A program made the translations under genes and the position numbers. From Mesocentrotus franciscanus (taxonomy: Eukaryota > Echinodermata > Echinoidea > Camarodonta > Strongylocentrotidae): DNA of 64,000 bases. Under the pieces are notes generated by a model. That model had not been told where the DNA came from. It saw only the letters and a program-made list of their open reading frames with translations, and made no database searches. The stretch spans positions 18,658,339 to 18,722,338 of the forward strand of contig CP137684.1 in the NCBI GenBank assembly GCA_037976565.1, read 5' to 3'. This document shows positions 20,666 through 30,866 of the stretch, piece by piece. Each line of letters begins with the position of its first letter. The first letter of the stretch is position 1.

Positions 20666-22918
20666 TCAATCAGTTGACAAAAACTCTTGTACTCTGTTTA
20701 ACCAATCAATTGTCTCCTCAATCCTCTCTGATGGATACGACCTTTGAACTTTCAGGCATACATCCCGGATCTGTCGGTACCGGGCAGGGATGTCGAAATT
20801 GAAGAACTTCTGAAGCTTACGAAGACATACAGGACATAGGTAGAGAGGTTGCATCAAAGCTTCGGTAACAGATTTGCTTTCATTCATGGCACAGCGGAAG
20901 AAGACACAGTGGGAGAGGCCGAATAAATGACAGATCTCGTGACTTGAAACCTGTGAAATAAGAAATATAAAGGAAAGAAGGAGGAATTAAGGGATGGTGA
21001 TTGATGCAGACAAAATGAGAGAATGAGAGAAAGAGAGAGAGAAAGAAGAGATTTAAAAATGGTGAGAGGATGAGGGGCTGATAGATAAAAATGATATACA
21101 TGTACCTGTAAATCCTAAATATTAATTCTTCACTGCATGGAGTATTTGATAAATTTGGGTCAAGAAAACAAAACAAATTCACCTTTTTAAATACGAGAAA
21201 AGGAATAAAGTGGAAGCTATTTATAATTTTGTTGTTATTGATAAAAAGTTTTATATAACAAAAACAGGGCCTAGGTGTGACTCAATTTATTATTTACTTC
21301 TATTCTAAATTTAACTGAAAACTTGAAACCTTCAAGAAAAATTGGAACAAATATTTTTGTAAACAAACATTCAAAATTTACCTTAAAATGTTGATGTGCA
21401 TTTGCCCAGAACAGACATAGAGAACAAAGTTAATAGTATTTACTAATACTTCTTTCATAAAATGCCAAAAGTGGCACTTTTGGCATCTTGATGACTATGG
21501 GTGGTATTCCTATAGCGCGTACTGAGTTAAGCCTGGCTTAACTAGTTCACACTTTTATGGAGTGCCTGTTGCCAACTCATTTACCCTGTACAGATTATTT
21601 TAATCCTGCAATGAAAAGTGTCCAAAATATTAATTTTGCAATGAAATGGGAAGAAAAAGATAATATGAGTATGAACCGATTTTCAATAAAGTCTTTGGTA
21701 GATTATCTTTGTCATGAATATTGAAGGAGGAAGATGACACCTAGCATTCCATAGAAGTGTGAACTAAAATTCTTGTTTAGTCTGGACTTAGTCCCGGCTT
21801 AACTTATGAGAATACCACCCTATTACTTTTGGTCTGATTATGTAATAGAGTTAATGCCCTTCTATCAAAGTGATCAACATAAAAGCAGTTTTACATTCTG
21901 AATGAAAAATTACAGATTGTGATAAGCAAATATGAAATTTATAGATTTATGTACCCTCATCATTTTCCAAAGGACATCAGCACTTATTTGTAAGACATCA
22001 TCTTCTTCATCTTCTCTTCTTGATCCAGTGACCTGTCTTTTGAATGATGGGGTGATTCCCTTTCCTTGGCTTTCCTGCCTCGCTCTTCTCGGCACATCCT
22101 AACGTTCGTTTTTCGTCTGACGCAGAGCTCCGTCCGCACTCCGACTTCTCTCTGCAGCAGCTTTCCCCTGAAGAATTTGACACGACTGCAGACGTATCAA
22201 TGTCTCTGGGAGCAATATCTCTGTCATTCTGTTTGTGTAAAAGTGGTTCAAATCGCCCAAAACTGAAGACTGCGCAACAGTGACCATAGAGGGCTTCTCC
22301 GAGGGCAAAGTTCAAATCGTCTGAGGGGTAAAGGTCAGTCCAAGTTAGGCCGAGTATGTAGTCCTTCTTGTTAAAGCCTGTGGCTCTATGAAGTCTGGTG
22401 TATACATCTGTGACGAGGTACTGTTTCTTACGGGTTATCTTATGGTAGCGGCTAATTGGAGCCATTTGCAAGATGTCATATGGACTTTCCAAATTGATTT
22501 CTAGCCCTGGAAAGTAAGCCTTCAAAAATAAAACCAGAAATTCAGAGATGGACGTTAATCCATCGATGTTGAAGGGACCAACATTGTAACTTTCGAGGGG
22601 AAGAAAGCGAAGCACTTTCATTCTTTCAGTCAGTCTAGATTTTCTGAATGGCGATGAGTCCAGTTCTACCATCGCCTTCCACATTCGATACGTTTGTCGC
22701 CCTTTCTTGGGAACGGGAGGCTCGCTCGCAGGGCTAAACAACCTCACCGTGTCCCACGTCTCTCCCCGCTCGGTTTCCACAGCTCCCGCTTGAAAGACGC
22801 AGCTCCCACTCAATTCAAACAACGCTCGAATTCTGGGCTCTACTTTATCCAACTCACCGACTAAATTTGATATTTTTCTCTGCGTCGTTTTGATAATTTT
22901 TCTCCTGTTTATTTCCAT
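20666..22918 (-). CDS. Archaemetzincin-type zinc metalloprotease (two exons)
   Basis: The coding exons read (minus strand) 22918-21955 and 20950-20666. The junction is phase 0: AGG|GTACAT donor, TTTCACAG|GTT acceptor. The start is the ATG at 22918 (MEINRRKII). Exon 1 carries the conserved core (YLVTDVYTRLH, ILGLTWTDLYP, FALGEA, CCAVFSFGRFEP) followed by a charged, poorly conserved linker. Exon 2 begins with HEICHLFGLSHC, followed by C-x-M and then CPVC. This is the archaemetzincin zinc signature HExxHxxGxxHC..CxM..CxxC, in which three His bind catalytic zinc and the four Cys bind a second zinc. Family members are probable aminopeptidases. AMZ1 and AMZ2 are the vertebrate forms, and I cannot say which this matches. 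One indel is needed in the linker between 22095 and 22009 to join the frames. HEICH instead of the usual HEIGH is mildly unusual. Confidence 0.88.
21462..21486. repeat. 12-bp perfect hairpin, one-base loop
   Basis: ATGCCAAAAGTG and CACTTTTGGCAT flank a single G. It sits in the metalloprotease intron, just before the element at 21499. Confidence 0.85.
21499..21820. mobile_element. MITE with GGGTGGTATTC termini
   Basis: GGGTGGTATTC (21499-21509) and GAATACCACCC (21810-21820) are exact inverses. Imperfect pairing continues inward (GTTAAGCC, GTTCACACTT). TAT is present on both flanks and could be a 3-bp target duplication. Intronic. Confidence 0.7.
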
Positions 22919-23239
22919 GTCTACAACTTTATACCGGTTCAAAGTTAATATGGAAATGCTGGTCTATTTCATCACGAAAAGCAGTCGTGTGATCATTATT
23001 TACATGAAGATGTCACCTGACTGTGTAGATATTATGGTCACATGACCAAGAATCTTGGTTGGTACATATACGTACGTCCATACACAACTTCACAAGCTGC
23101 AGCTGTATATTTATGAATGTAAGTTGAAGTGCTGACAGTTTTCTGTAGAAATCCGTTGCTTTTCCTCTTGCTATTTTTGACGTGCCAAAAATTAACCCTC
23201 AAGAATCGCATCAAAGTAAGGTAGGCCTAAGCAATATCA

Positions 23240-23572
23240 GACTTTTAAAAAAGTAGGCCTAGACTCTAGCTCTAGACCTAGAGTCTAGAGTCTACTAGTA
23301 CTAGACATTCTACTAGATTCTACTTCTACTACTACTAGTACTAGGACAGTAGATCTACTACTACTAGTCTAGTACAAATTCTAGCAATCTAGCCATTCTA
23401 CTTCTAATATAATAATCTAGGGTCTAGTCTACTCGATGTAACTAGTAAAAAGTAAGGTAAGGATAGACTAGACCAGGCCTAGACTGCTAGAGTCTACTAC
23501 TACTAGAATCTACTAGTACTACTACTACCATGACTAGTAGTACTAGTACTAACTACTAGGCCTAGACTACTT
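23240..23572. repeat. CTAG-dense tract
   Basis: By eye there are about 26 CTAG tetramers in roughly 330 bases, embedded in words such as TCTAGAGTCTACTAGTACTAG. It lies about 330 bases upstream of the metalloprotease start codon. No exact tandem period is obvious. Confidence 0.8.
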
Positions 23573-23949
23573 ACTGTCAATGAAATTGAATGATATTGAC
23601 TGATCATCATGATGATCATGCTGATGTGTGAGTCTGACTCACATCTGAGCTGTGTGACTGTGGCCATACATGTGGGTGCGTACATGTATATGCTCAACTT
23701 TTTCAGGCCAGAATGAGGCTTTTAGTTTTAAGTTATGCGTTTAGTTCAAAACACAGTTGCATCCTTTCTCATTTCCGTATAAACGCGATCGTAAACTCAC
23801 AAAAAAGTGCGTTTTGGATCGGCGTTTCTCCAAAAAGATGGTTTCTGGGGAAGCTTATAAATAGCATAAACGCACAATCATTTGTAAATGATGTAAATGT
23901 AATTTAAATGGCGTCATAATAAACTAATGGTAGGCCTAGGGTGTCTGAT

Positions 23950-25620
23950 CAAACACCCAATGTTTTGTGCTAAAATTCTTCCCATAGAGATTGCACGCAT
24001 CCCTATGCGGTCTACATGTACGTGCATTGCGCGATCATGCAAAATTGGTCAAAGTTTTTTTTTTTTGAAATTCAAACCTTTATTCTTTGTGATCCTGAAG
24101 GTGATACTCAATAAATGAGGTGTCATATGAAAGAGCAGGAGAATCCCCATATTTCCAAAGGGGCATCATCTCGGAATTCTAAAAATATCTTGGTCAAAAC
24201 AGCGATTTAAACATTGTGCCCTGGCTAACTCCGAGGTTTGCCACTTTTGAGATATGACGCCCAGATCGACAAGTAGTCCCAGTGCTAAGGAATATATCTA
24301 TGCGCTTATTTTTTCGCTAGCCCCCAGGGATCACAAACAATTATAGTTTGAAAATACCCTTCCCCACATTTTTCGGATCAGCTAAGCAGGGAGGCGTGAG
24401 CTCCGCGCGGCCGAACCCATGGTGATAGCGCGTAAAATCTGCACATGAATAAACATCGGACCGCGTGTTTACAAACCGGAAGTGGATGCCCATTGAAGAC
24501 AATGGATTGCCGATCGCTTTGAGTTGCGCATGCAGTTCAGCAACACGCACGCGTACGCTTGCATATTGCACAATTCAGCTGTTTTGCTAAATTTAGCAAA
24601 GCAACATACTGTAACTCTGTGTGTGCGTCTTTTTCATCGATTCTGAGAAAAATACCATGAATATTTCTTTGAGTTGAAGGGGCTGTATCTTTGATAGAAA
24701 CATCGGTGGGTCTTGAAATTGTTGTGTGCTAAAATCCTTCCCATAGAGATTGCACACATCCCTTTGCAGTCTACGTGCATTGCGCGATCATGCAAAATTG
24801 GTCAATGTTTTTATTACCAAATCGAGATTCAAACCTTTATTCTTTGTGATCCTGAAGGTGATATCACATTTATCTCCATATTTCCAAAGGAGCGTTATCT
24901 CAGAAATCTAAAAATATCTTGGTCAAAACAGCGATTTAAACATTGTTTCCTTGCTAGCTCCGAGATTTGCCACTTTTGAGAAATGATGCCCTGGTGTTTA
25001 GAAATCGTTACCAGCGACATCCCATTGAAACGCGTGTTAAACTTAATACACGCATTCTAATGGGATGTCGCTGAACTTGTACTTATGACGGTTTCGTGAG
25101 ACGTGGCCCAGAGCAATAAGTAGTCCCAGTCGTAAGGAATTTATCCATGTGCTTATTTTTTCGCTAGCCCCCAGGGATCTCAAACAATTACAGTTTAAAA
25201 ATACCCTTCCCCCCATTTTTCGGATCAGCTAAGTAGGGAGGCGTGAGCTCCGCTCAGCCCAAACTCATGGTGACAGCGCGTAAAATCTTCACATGCATAT
25301 GCATCGGACCGCGTGTGTGTGTGTTCGTGAATTAGCGAACGAACCCCCGCACACAGCCAGACAGCGGAGATGGAGCTTGCGATCACGCTCAAGTAGCGCA
25401 TGCAGTTAAGCAACACGCGTACATGTACGCTTGCATATCGCTGATGTGTAGCTGTTTAGCTATAATTAGCAAAACAAAATAACTCTGCGTGTACTTTTTC
25501 GTCGATTCTGACAAAAATTGGATGAATATTTCCTAGCTAGATTTGGGGGGGCTGTATCTTTTGATAGAAACATTGGTGAGTCTTGAAATTTGAAATGTAT
25601 TTTTCTGAGTAAATGATTTT
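23950..25620. repeat. Tandem duplication of a unit of about 0.75-0.85 kb
   Basis: Unit 1 (about 23970-24725) and unit 2 (about 24726-25600) align through TTCCCATAGAGATTGCAC, GCGCGATCATGCAAAATTGG, TATCTTGGTCAAAACAGCG, AGTAGTCCCAG, TTTTCGCTAGCCCCCAGGGA and GGGCTGTATCTTTGATAGA-like blocks. Unit 2 is longer because of a foldback insertion at about 24991-25106. Short frames with similar peptides in both units follow from the duplication and are not genes. Confidence 0.85.
25012..25073. mobile_element. Foldback insertion specific to unit 2
   Basis: CAGCGACATCCCATT and AATGGGATGTCGCTG are perfect 15-bp inverses around a core in which GCGTGTTAA and TTAATACACGC also pair. The surrounding segment of about 115 bases is absent from unit 1, so it is a post-duplication insertion or was lost from unit 1. 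Confidence 0.75.
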
Positions 25621-25741
25621 TTCAATTATCCAACCATAATGGTGAAAAACGATCCAAAAGGGAAAATTGAAAAATCGTTCAGACACCCTAATACAGGCAC
25701 AAGCAGAGTCATCCGAGCAAGATCATTTGTAACCTCTTAAC

Positions 25742-26138
25742 TTAAAGATAAAGACCAGTTCTGGTCATGCAATTGCATTGTGAGAGAAATGTTGTGGAAT
25801 CGATCAGAAAAGGTTGATCATCTAGCATATAAGTATTGGTGTGTACTGCAAGGTTTTGGAATCATCAAAATGATAAGAAATTTGGCCCAGTCTTGGTAAA
25901 GTTACAAGCACTGTACACAGAAAGATGTATATGGGACTACGCAACACGTGCGATATCTATCAGGTCCAAATACATGTAGATATAATAATTTACCAAATAT
26001 ATCAATTAGTAGGCGGTTTCCCGGCAAAATTTGTATCTTCACGTATTAGTCAAAACGTATTCTTTCACATGATTGGTAATAAGAGCTTCCATTTCATTTT
26101 TGAGAGGGGGCATTTCCAAAACTGGTCTTTACCTTTAA
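25742..26138. mobile_element. MITE family M1, copy 1
   Basis: The termini TTAAAGATAAAGACCAGTT and AACTGGTCTTTACCTTTAA are near-perfect inverses. The interior shares long blocks with 33603-33993 (inverted) and 60187-60583, for example GATAAGAAATTTGGCCCAGT and GTATTGGTGTGTACTGCA. Non-coding. Confidence 0.85.
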
Positions 26139-26770
26139 TACTAAGTACTTCTTCCATATTTATATCATTGTGTTGAAATGAGTGTCAAGGGCTAAAACTA
26201 CAGCAAAGAGGAACTGAGGGCCCTTCTCCTAGCTTGGTCTGAGCCCGAAATACAAGATGAATTGAATGAGTTTCGAAAAAGCAATGCCCCAACTTGACCT
26301 GCCCTCCCACAACGGTTTGCTTCCCATGCCCTGTGTACAGAGTTTAACAGTTCCGCATTGAGCTACAAAAATGTACACCGCATGCGCAAAATCCATATAC
26401 ATAACATGTATGCATAATTCACGAGGCAGCTTACATTCATAAGCAGCAGCTCATCGCATGTGCACACACTCTCACTTGGAAAAACTAACATCAACCGATA
26501 GATAAACATGTCAAGAATCCATAAAAATACATCACAATATTTCACAAATTATACAAATTCAGTCAGATGTACTGTTTTAGAATACATTTTTTATACGCTA
26601 GGGCTGCTAAAACTCGAATTAACAGGTTGGAATTGTCCGGAAAAATGATAGGCTTTCGTAAATAATGCTCGACCGATCTTGGTATCACCATATGGGGAAT
26701 GAGGTAAATAACGCCATGATGTCATTTCTGAACTGCATTGTGGGACGGGCTTTCAGTGAATTGGGTAGAA
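26139..26770. other. Gene-free sequence
   Basis: No exon, RNA gene or repeat recognised by eye. Confidence 0.4.
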
Positions 26771-26774
26771 AGAA

Positions 26775-26860
26775 CTCAATAATAATAATAATAATAATAA
26801 TAGGCATTTCTATAGCGCCGTCTATCTAGAAATTCTATTCCGAGGCGCATTTATTATTAC
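26775..26860 (-). mobile_element. CR1/L2-type 3' tail, reverse orientation
   Basis: An (AAT)n run at 26779-26803 leads into GGCATTTCTATAGCGCCG. This is the reverse complement of the usual GGCGCTATA-AAT-(ATT)n retrotransposon end, compare the plus-strand copy at about 45817-45877. Only the extreme 3' end is present. Confidence 0.6.
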
Positions 26861-27785
26861 CCCGGTAATGATCCGATAACATAATGATATCATACCGATA
26901 GCGAATCTTCATCGGCTGCTACGGTACTGTCATCGGACAGCTGTGTGCATTAGGGCTGTGCATAAGCGTGTAATGAGGTACTCGAGTACACGCCCAGACT
27001 TACAGGCGGATGCTCGTGTACTCGGCCGCCATGTTTTTTGTTTTTTTACATATGTTTTTTTTTGGCCACCACCGTACTACAGTAGAAATATCCCAGGTCC
27101 GTCTCCGAAAACCCATGCGATTTTACTTCGAGGTGCAGTTGAAGGCGCCGATTTGTGCTTTTGAGCTTGTCACAAATAATAGTAACAATGCTGTTTTTAA
27201 AACCAAAGATGACAGACAAATTTTCCTCCAAGTCCAAACAGAAATCTGAACATTTGGTCACAGTTTCTGAGTGGTGAGTTGACAGTGATTGAGCTGGGAA
27301 ACATTTTTACCCACGGTACCATGCCGGTGCTCATCCAAACTAGCCAGATAATTTTTACAGTAGACCGTTAAAAGTGGAAATTTTTCATGGGGAATCTGCT
27401 AATCATATTTTAAGTTTTAGCAGAGGTTTTGCATTTGCAGCAAATTAAATAAATGAAATTGGTATCCCAAATGTGGGACTGTCTCCCAGAGAGGCTTCCA
27501 AAATCCTTGACAAAAGTCGCTGACAGCTAGTCTCCCAAATAGGAAATAGTCTCCCATATTGGTCATGTGCCTCTACTGACACTAAACTCCTGACAATTGT
27601 TTATTATAGGTAAAGCCTCTGGAAGTGTCTGCATTCAGTGAACAAATTAAAATTAAAGTTTATTGATTAAAATCCAAACAATTGTAAGAACCTTCTCAAT
27701 TTTCTGCTAACAACCATAACAAATTTTGAGTAAAAATTTTAAAATTAATATCAACAGAAATAGCTCAAAATTGCATAGTACTACA

Positions 27786-28075
27786 TCAGGCCTACCAAAA
27801 ATAAATACATGGGAGCGGTGAGCAATTTAGCTTGCGGAAGCTCCAGAAGTGCTCTGGTCAAAAATAAATGCTACAACAGGCCTACCAAAAATATATACAT
27901 GGGAGCGGTGAGCAATTTAGCTTATGGAAGCTCCAGAAGTGCTCTGGTCAAAAATAAATACTACAACAGGCCTACCAAAAATAAATACTACAACAGGCCT
28001 ACCAAAAATAAATACATGGGAGCGGTGAGCAATTTAGCTCGCAGAAGCTCCAGAAGTGCTCTGGTCAAAAATAAA
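27786..28075. repeat. Minisatellite of about 90 bases, three copies plus a partial
   Basis: Each unit contains AGGCCTACCAAAAATAAATA, GGGAGCGGTGAGCAATTTAG and CCAGAAGTGCTCTGGTC. The last block is itself a hairpin. A partial unit is inserted near 27965. The plus-strand open frame across it is repeat-derived. Confidence 0.85.
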
Positions 28076-28769
28076 TTTAATATCACTGTGACAAAACCGC
28101 AGTTATACAACAACAAATCCTAAATGAACTCCCCCTAACAGAAAGGGATCATTGTACATGCCTGTACAAGGATATAATACATGAGACGAGATGATAATAA
28201 GTAACATCTCTCATATTACTGAATTAAATTTGACCAACTAAAGAAGGCGAATAATGATAATATGCATACATGTACAAGTTTGGTAAAAAGTAGCATTTTT
28301 ATATATAATTAAATAACAAAAGTAACAATTATTCATGATTAGTATTACTTTATTTGGTAGGAAACATGTTAACATGATGAAAGATGAAATGGAATGTGAG
28401 AAGGGATCAGAGAGCAACAAAAACAAAGACATTTTCAAACAATTAAAGGAAGAAATCCTGAACATTGAGTTTAAATAATAACCTTCATTAGGAGTGTATC
28501 CAGAGTGTGATTCAACCCTAAAAAAATCTATAGGCTTACATTTACATGTACATGTACATGTATTAAATGATTTACTAATCTCATTTTGGGGCATACAGTA
28601 TCTGATATGTTTGTATGGGTTCTGTGAGCATATATATCCCATTCTACTGTGAGCATGAATGGGTGCATTTAATAGTCTACTCACCAGTCACTTTGTGTTT
28701 ACTGAGAGTATATTTTGTACATGTACTTGCAATATCTCTTTATAAAAGTATTATTTGAAGCTCATTTTT

Positions 28770-30160
28770 GTCTCGCCTGCGTAGCAAAAAGCGAGACATA
28801 GGCGCCGCTTTTCCGGTGGCGGCGACGGCAGCGGCGCGGCGGCGGCGGCGGCGACGGCGGCGGTGGCGTCAACATCAAAACTTAACCTAAGGTTAAGTTT
28901 TTGAATTGTTAATATAATTTTGAAAGTATAAGGTCCTATTAAATGAAACTTGAACTAAAGGGTTATCAAGTATCCCCAATCATGTGAGGAAAATTTCAGG
29001 TCACAAAGTCAAGGTCAAAGGTCATTTCAGGTCAACAAACTTAGACTATGTTGTGGCATCATCATCAAAAACTTAACCTGAGGTTAAGTTTTTGAATTTG
29101 TAATATAATTTTGAAAGTATAAGTTCTTATTCAATGAAACTTAGACTAAAGGGTTTTCAAGTATCCCCAATCATGTGAGTAGAATTTCAGCCCACTAGGT
29201 CAAGGTCAAAGGTCATTTCAGGTCAACAAACTTAACTATGTTGTGGCATCAGGCTAAGATTTTTTAATTGTTATCATAATTTTGAAAGTATACATTCCTA
29301 TTCCATGAAACTTGAACATAAGTGTTATCAAGTATCACCAATCATGTTATTAGTCTTAGGTGACAAAGTAAAGGTCAAATGTCATTTCAGGTCTGGAAAC
29401 TTAGACTTTGTTGTGGCATCAACATCAAGATTTTGAAATTTTAGCATAATTTCAAAAGTGTTTGTTCAAATTCCATGAAACTTGTACCCAAGGGCTATCA
29501 AGTATCACAAATCATGTGACACAAATTCCAGGTCACAAAGTCAAGGTCAAAGGTCATTTTAGGTCAGTAGACTTGGATTATGTTCTCAAAATTTAATATG
29601 AGAATTAATAAATTGTTGTTATTTGTTCATATTTCATGAAAGTAAATATTCGAATCATTCGAGTACTTTCCCATGAATATTCTAATAGTAATTTTAGTAT
29701 TCGATCCCAGGCCTAGTATGTACATGATCAGTTACAGCTAGGTGACAATATTGATGTTTCGATAATATATATTGGAGTATATCTCATAATAATGTTCTCA
29801 TTATGCTAATGAGACGTGATGTGATGTAGATGGGCTCTACCTTCCAATTGTTTTTACACAAAATGCTGAAAATCCTCTTTTCTTAAAAAAGTTTATTAGA
29901 TAATTTTATTTGTAAATTACTGACAAGCATTGAAACATTTATAGTCTTACCCATACACTAAATCTCATTATATTGTATTCTTATGATACAGTAAATAATT
30001 ATTCTGATGATTCATAATCAATATTCACTTCAAAATGCTTATTATATTTCATTTTCGGGGGTCTGCAAATGGGCCACCCTGCCTATAAAAATAATGTCCC
30101 AACCTCAATTTTTCATCATATCGAATTGCGTAATGCCGAATTGCGTAATGCAGGCGAGAC
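28770..30160. mobile_element. TIR element with internal repeats and DR1-like motifs, copy 1
   Basis: GTCTCGCCTGC (28770-28780) and GCAGGCGAGAC (30150-30160) are exact inverted termini. After a GGC/GAC-rich block (28805-28870) it contains about four degenerate units of roughly 170-180 bases. Each unit has AATATAATTTTGAAAGTATA, ATGAAACTTG and TCAAGTATC words, ending in clusters of AGGTCA half sites. The 30.0-30.16 kb end carries GGCCACCCTGCCTATAAA. Copy 2 is at 50927-54639. No protein is encoded. Confidence 0.8.
29012..29556 (+). promoter_or_regulatory. DR1-type nuclear receptor half-site repeats
   Basis: Perfect AGGTCA-A-AGGTCA direct repeats occur at 29012-29024, 29203-29215 and 29544-29556, with a degenerate one near 29371. 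Extra AGGTCA half sites lie nearby. DR1 is the established binding pattern of RXR, HNF4 and PPAR-type receptors. Whether any receptor binds here is unknown, since the motifs may just be part of the element's sequence. Confidence 0.4.
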
Positions 30161-30488
30161 CGCCGAGAGCGTTTCACTTGTTGAATATTGTATAACGACA
30201 CTGAACTCCTAACAACCAGAGCAAAATATTTTTCCGGTGATTGGTACACTTTTTAAATGACCTGAAGTGACTTTGTCACCAAACCATCCAAGAGTTCGTT
30301 TGAAATGGGGCCTGAACGTAATATACATAATACAGGTATTTTTAACATATTGGCGATATAATAGGGAGGATTAGAGATTGGGATGCTTCTTGTCTGATAA
30401 GGTTTTATATACGAGTCTAACAAACAAAGGAAACCCACTGGACTTTATACTGATGTAGGCCTGGGACTAGACTTGTGTCATAAGGTGT

Positions 30489-30866
30489 GTCTTCATCAGC
30501 TCGAGATTGCCAAATAGCCTGCTATTTCTGATTAGGGAAATACATGTAAGCCCGGTTACAAATCGCGTCTTCATCAGCTCGAGATTCATGAATCTCGAGC
30601 TTGAGAAATTAGCTCGAGATATTTTGCTAAGCATTCGCGCATAGTGCGAGTCTTCGGGCTGGTGAAGACGCACCGGACAATTAGCGGGATATTTTGCCAA
30701 ATAGCGGGATGGTTTGCAAACTAGCCAAAGATATCTTGGGATCTATCTCGACCAAATATCCCGCTAATTGCAACTGCGGGCTGATGAAGACGCAAACTAG
30801 CTGGATAATTTGCGATCGGGATAGTTAAAATAGCGGGTTATTTGGCAATCTCGAGCTGATGAAGAC
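30489..30866. mobile_element. MITE with 28-bp perfect inverted ends
   Basis: The left end GTCTTCATCAGCTCGAGATT (continuing GCCAAATA) is exactly inverted at the right end. The same word recurs inside (30569, and as GATGAAGACGC at 30783), producing nested palindromes such as CTCGAGATTCATGAATCTCG. Non-coding. Confidence 0.85.

Larger units (their letters stand above)
20951..21954 (-). other. Intron of the metalloprotease gene
   Basis: A 1004-base GT-AG intron in phase 0. It contains a GAGA tract (21024-21050), a 12-bp hairpin and an inverted-repeat element. Confidence 0.8.

Noticed and set aside
27786..28075. CRISPR array
   Set aside because: There are only three long imperfect units with no distinct spacers, in a clearly eukaryotic context. 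The other arrays here also lack repeat-spacer structure.
27809..28123. 104-codon open frame over the 90-bp minisatellite
   Set aside because: The repeated peptide only reflects the DNA repeat, with no start context, splice sites or flanking coding signal.
28537..28565. Repeated ACATGTACATGT runs as regulatory palindromes
   Set aside because: ACATGTA words are scattered all over the window and look like genome-wide simple-sequence bias.
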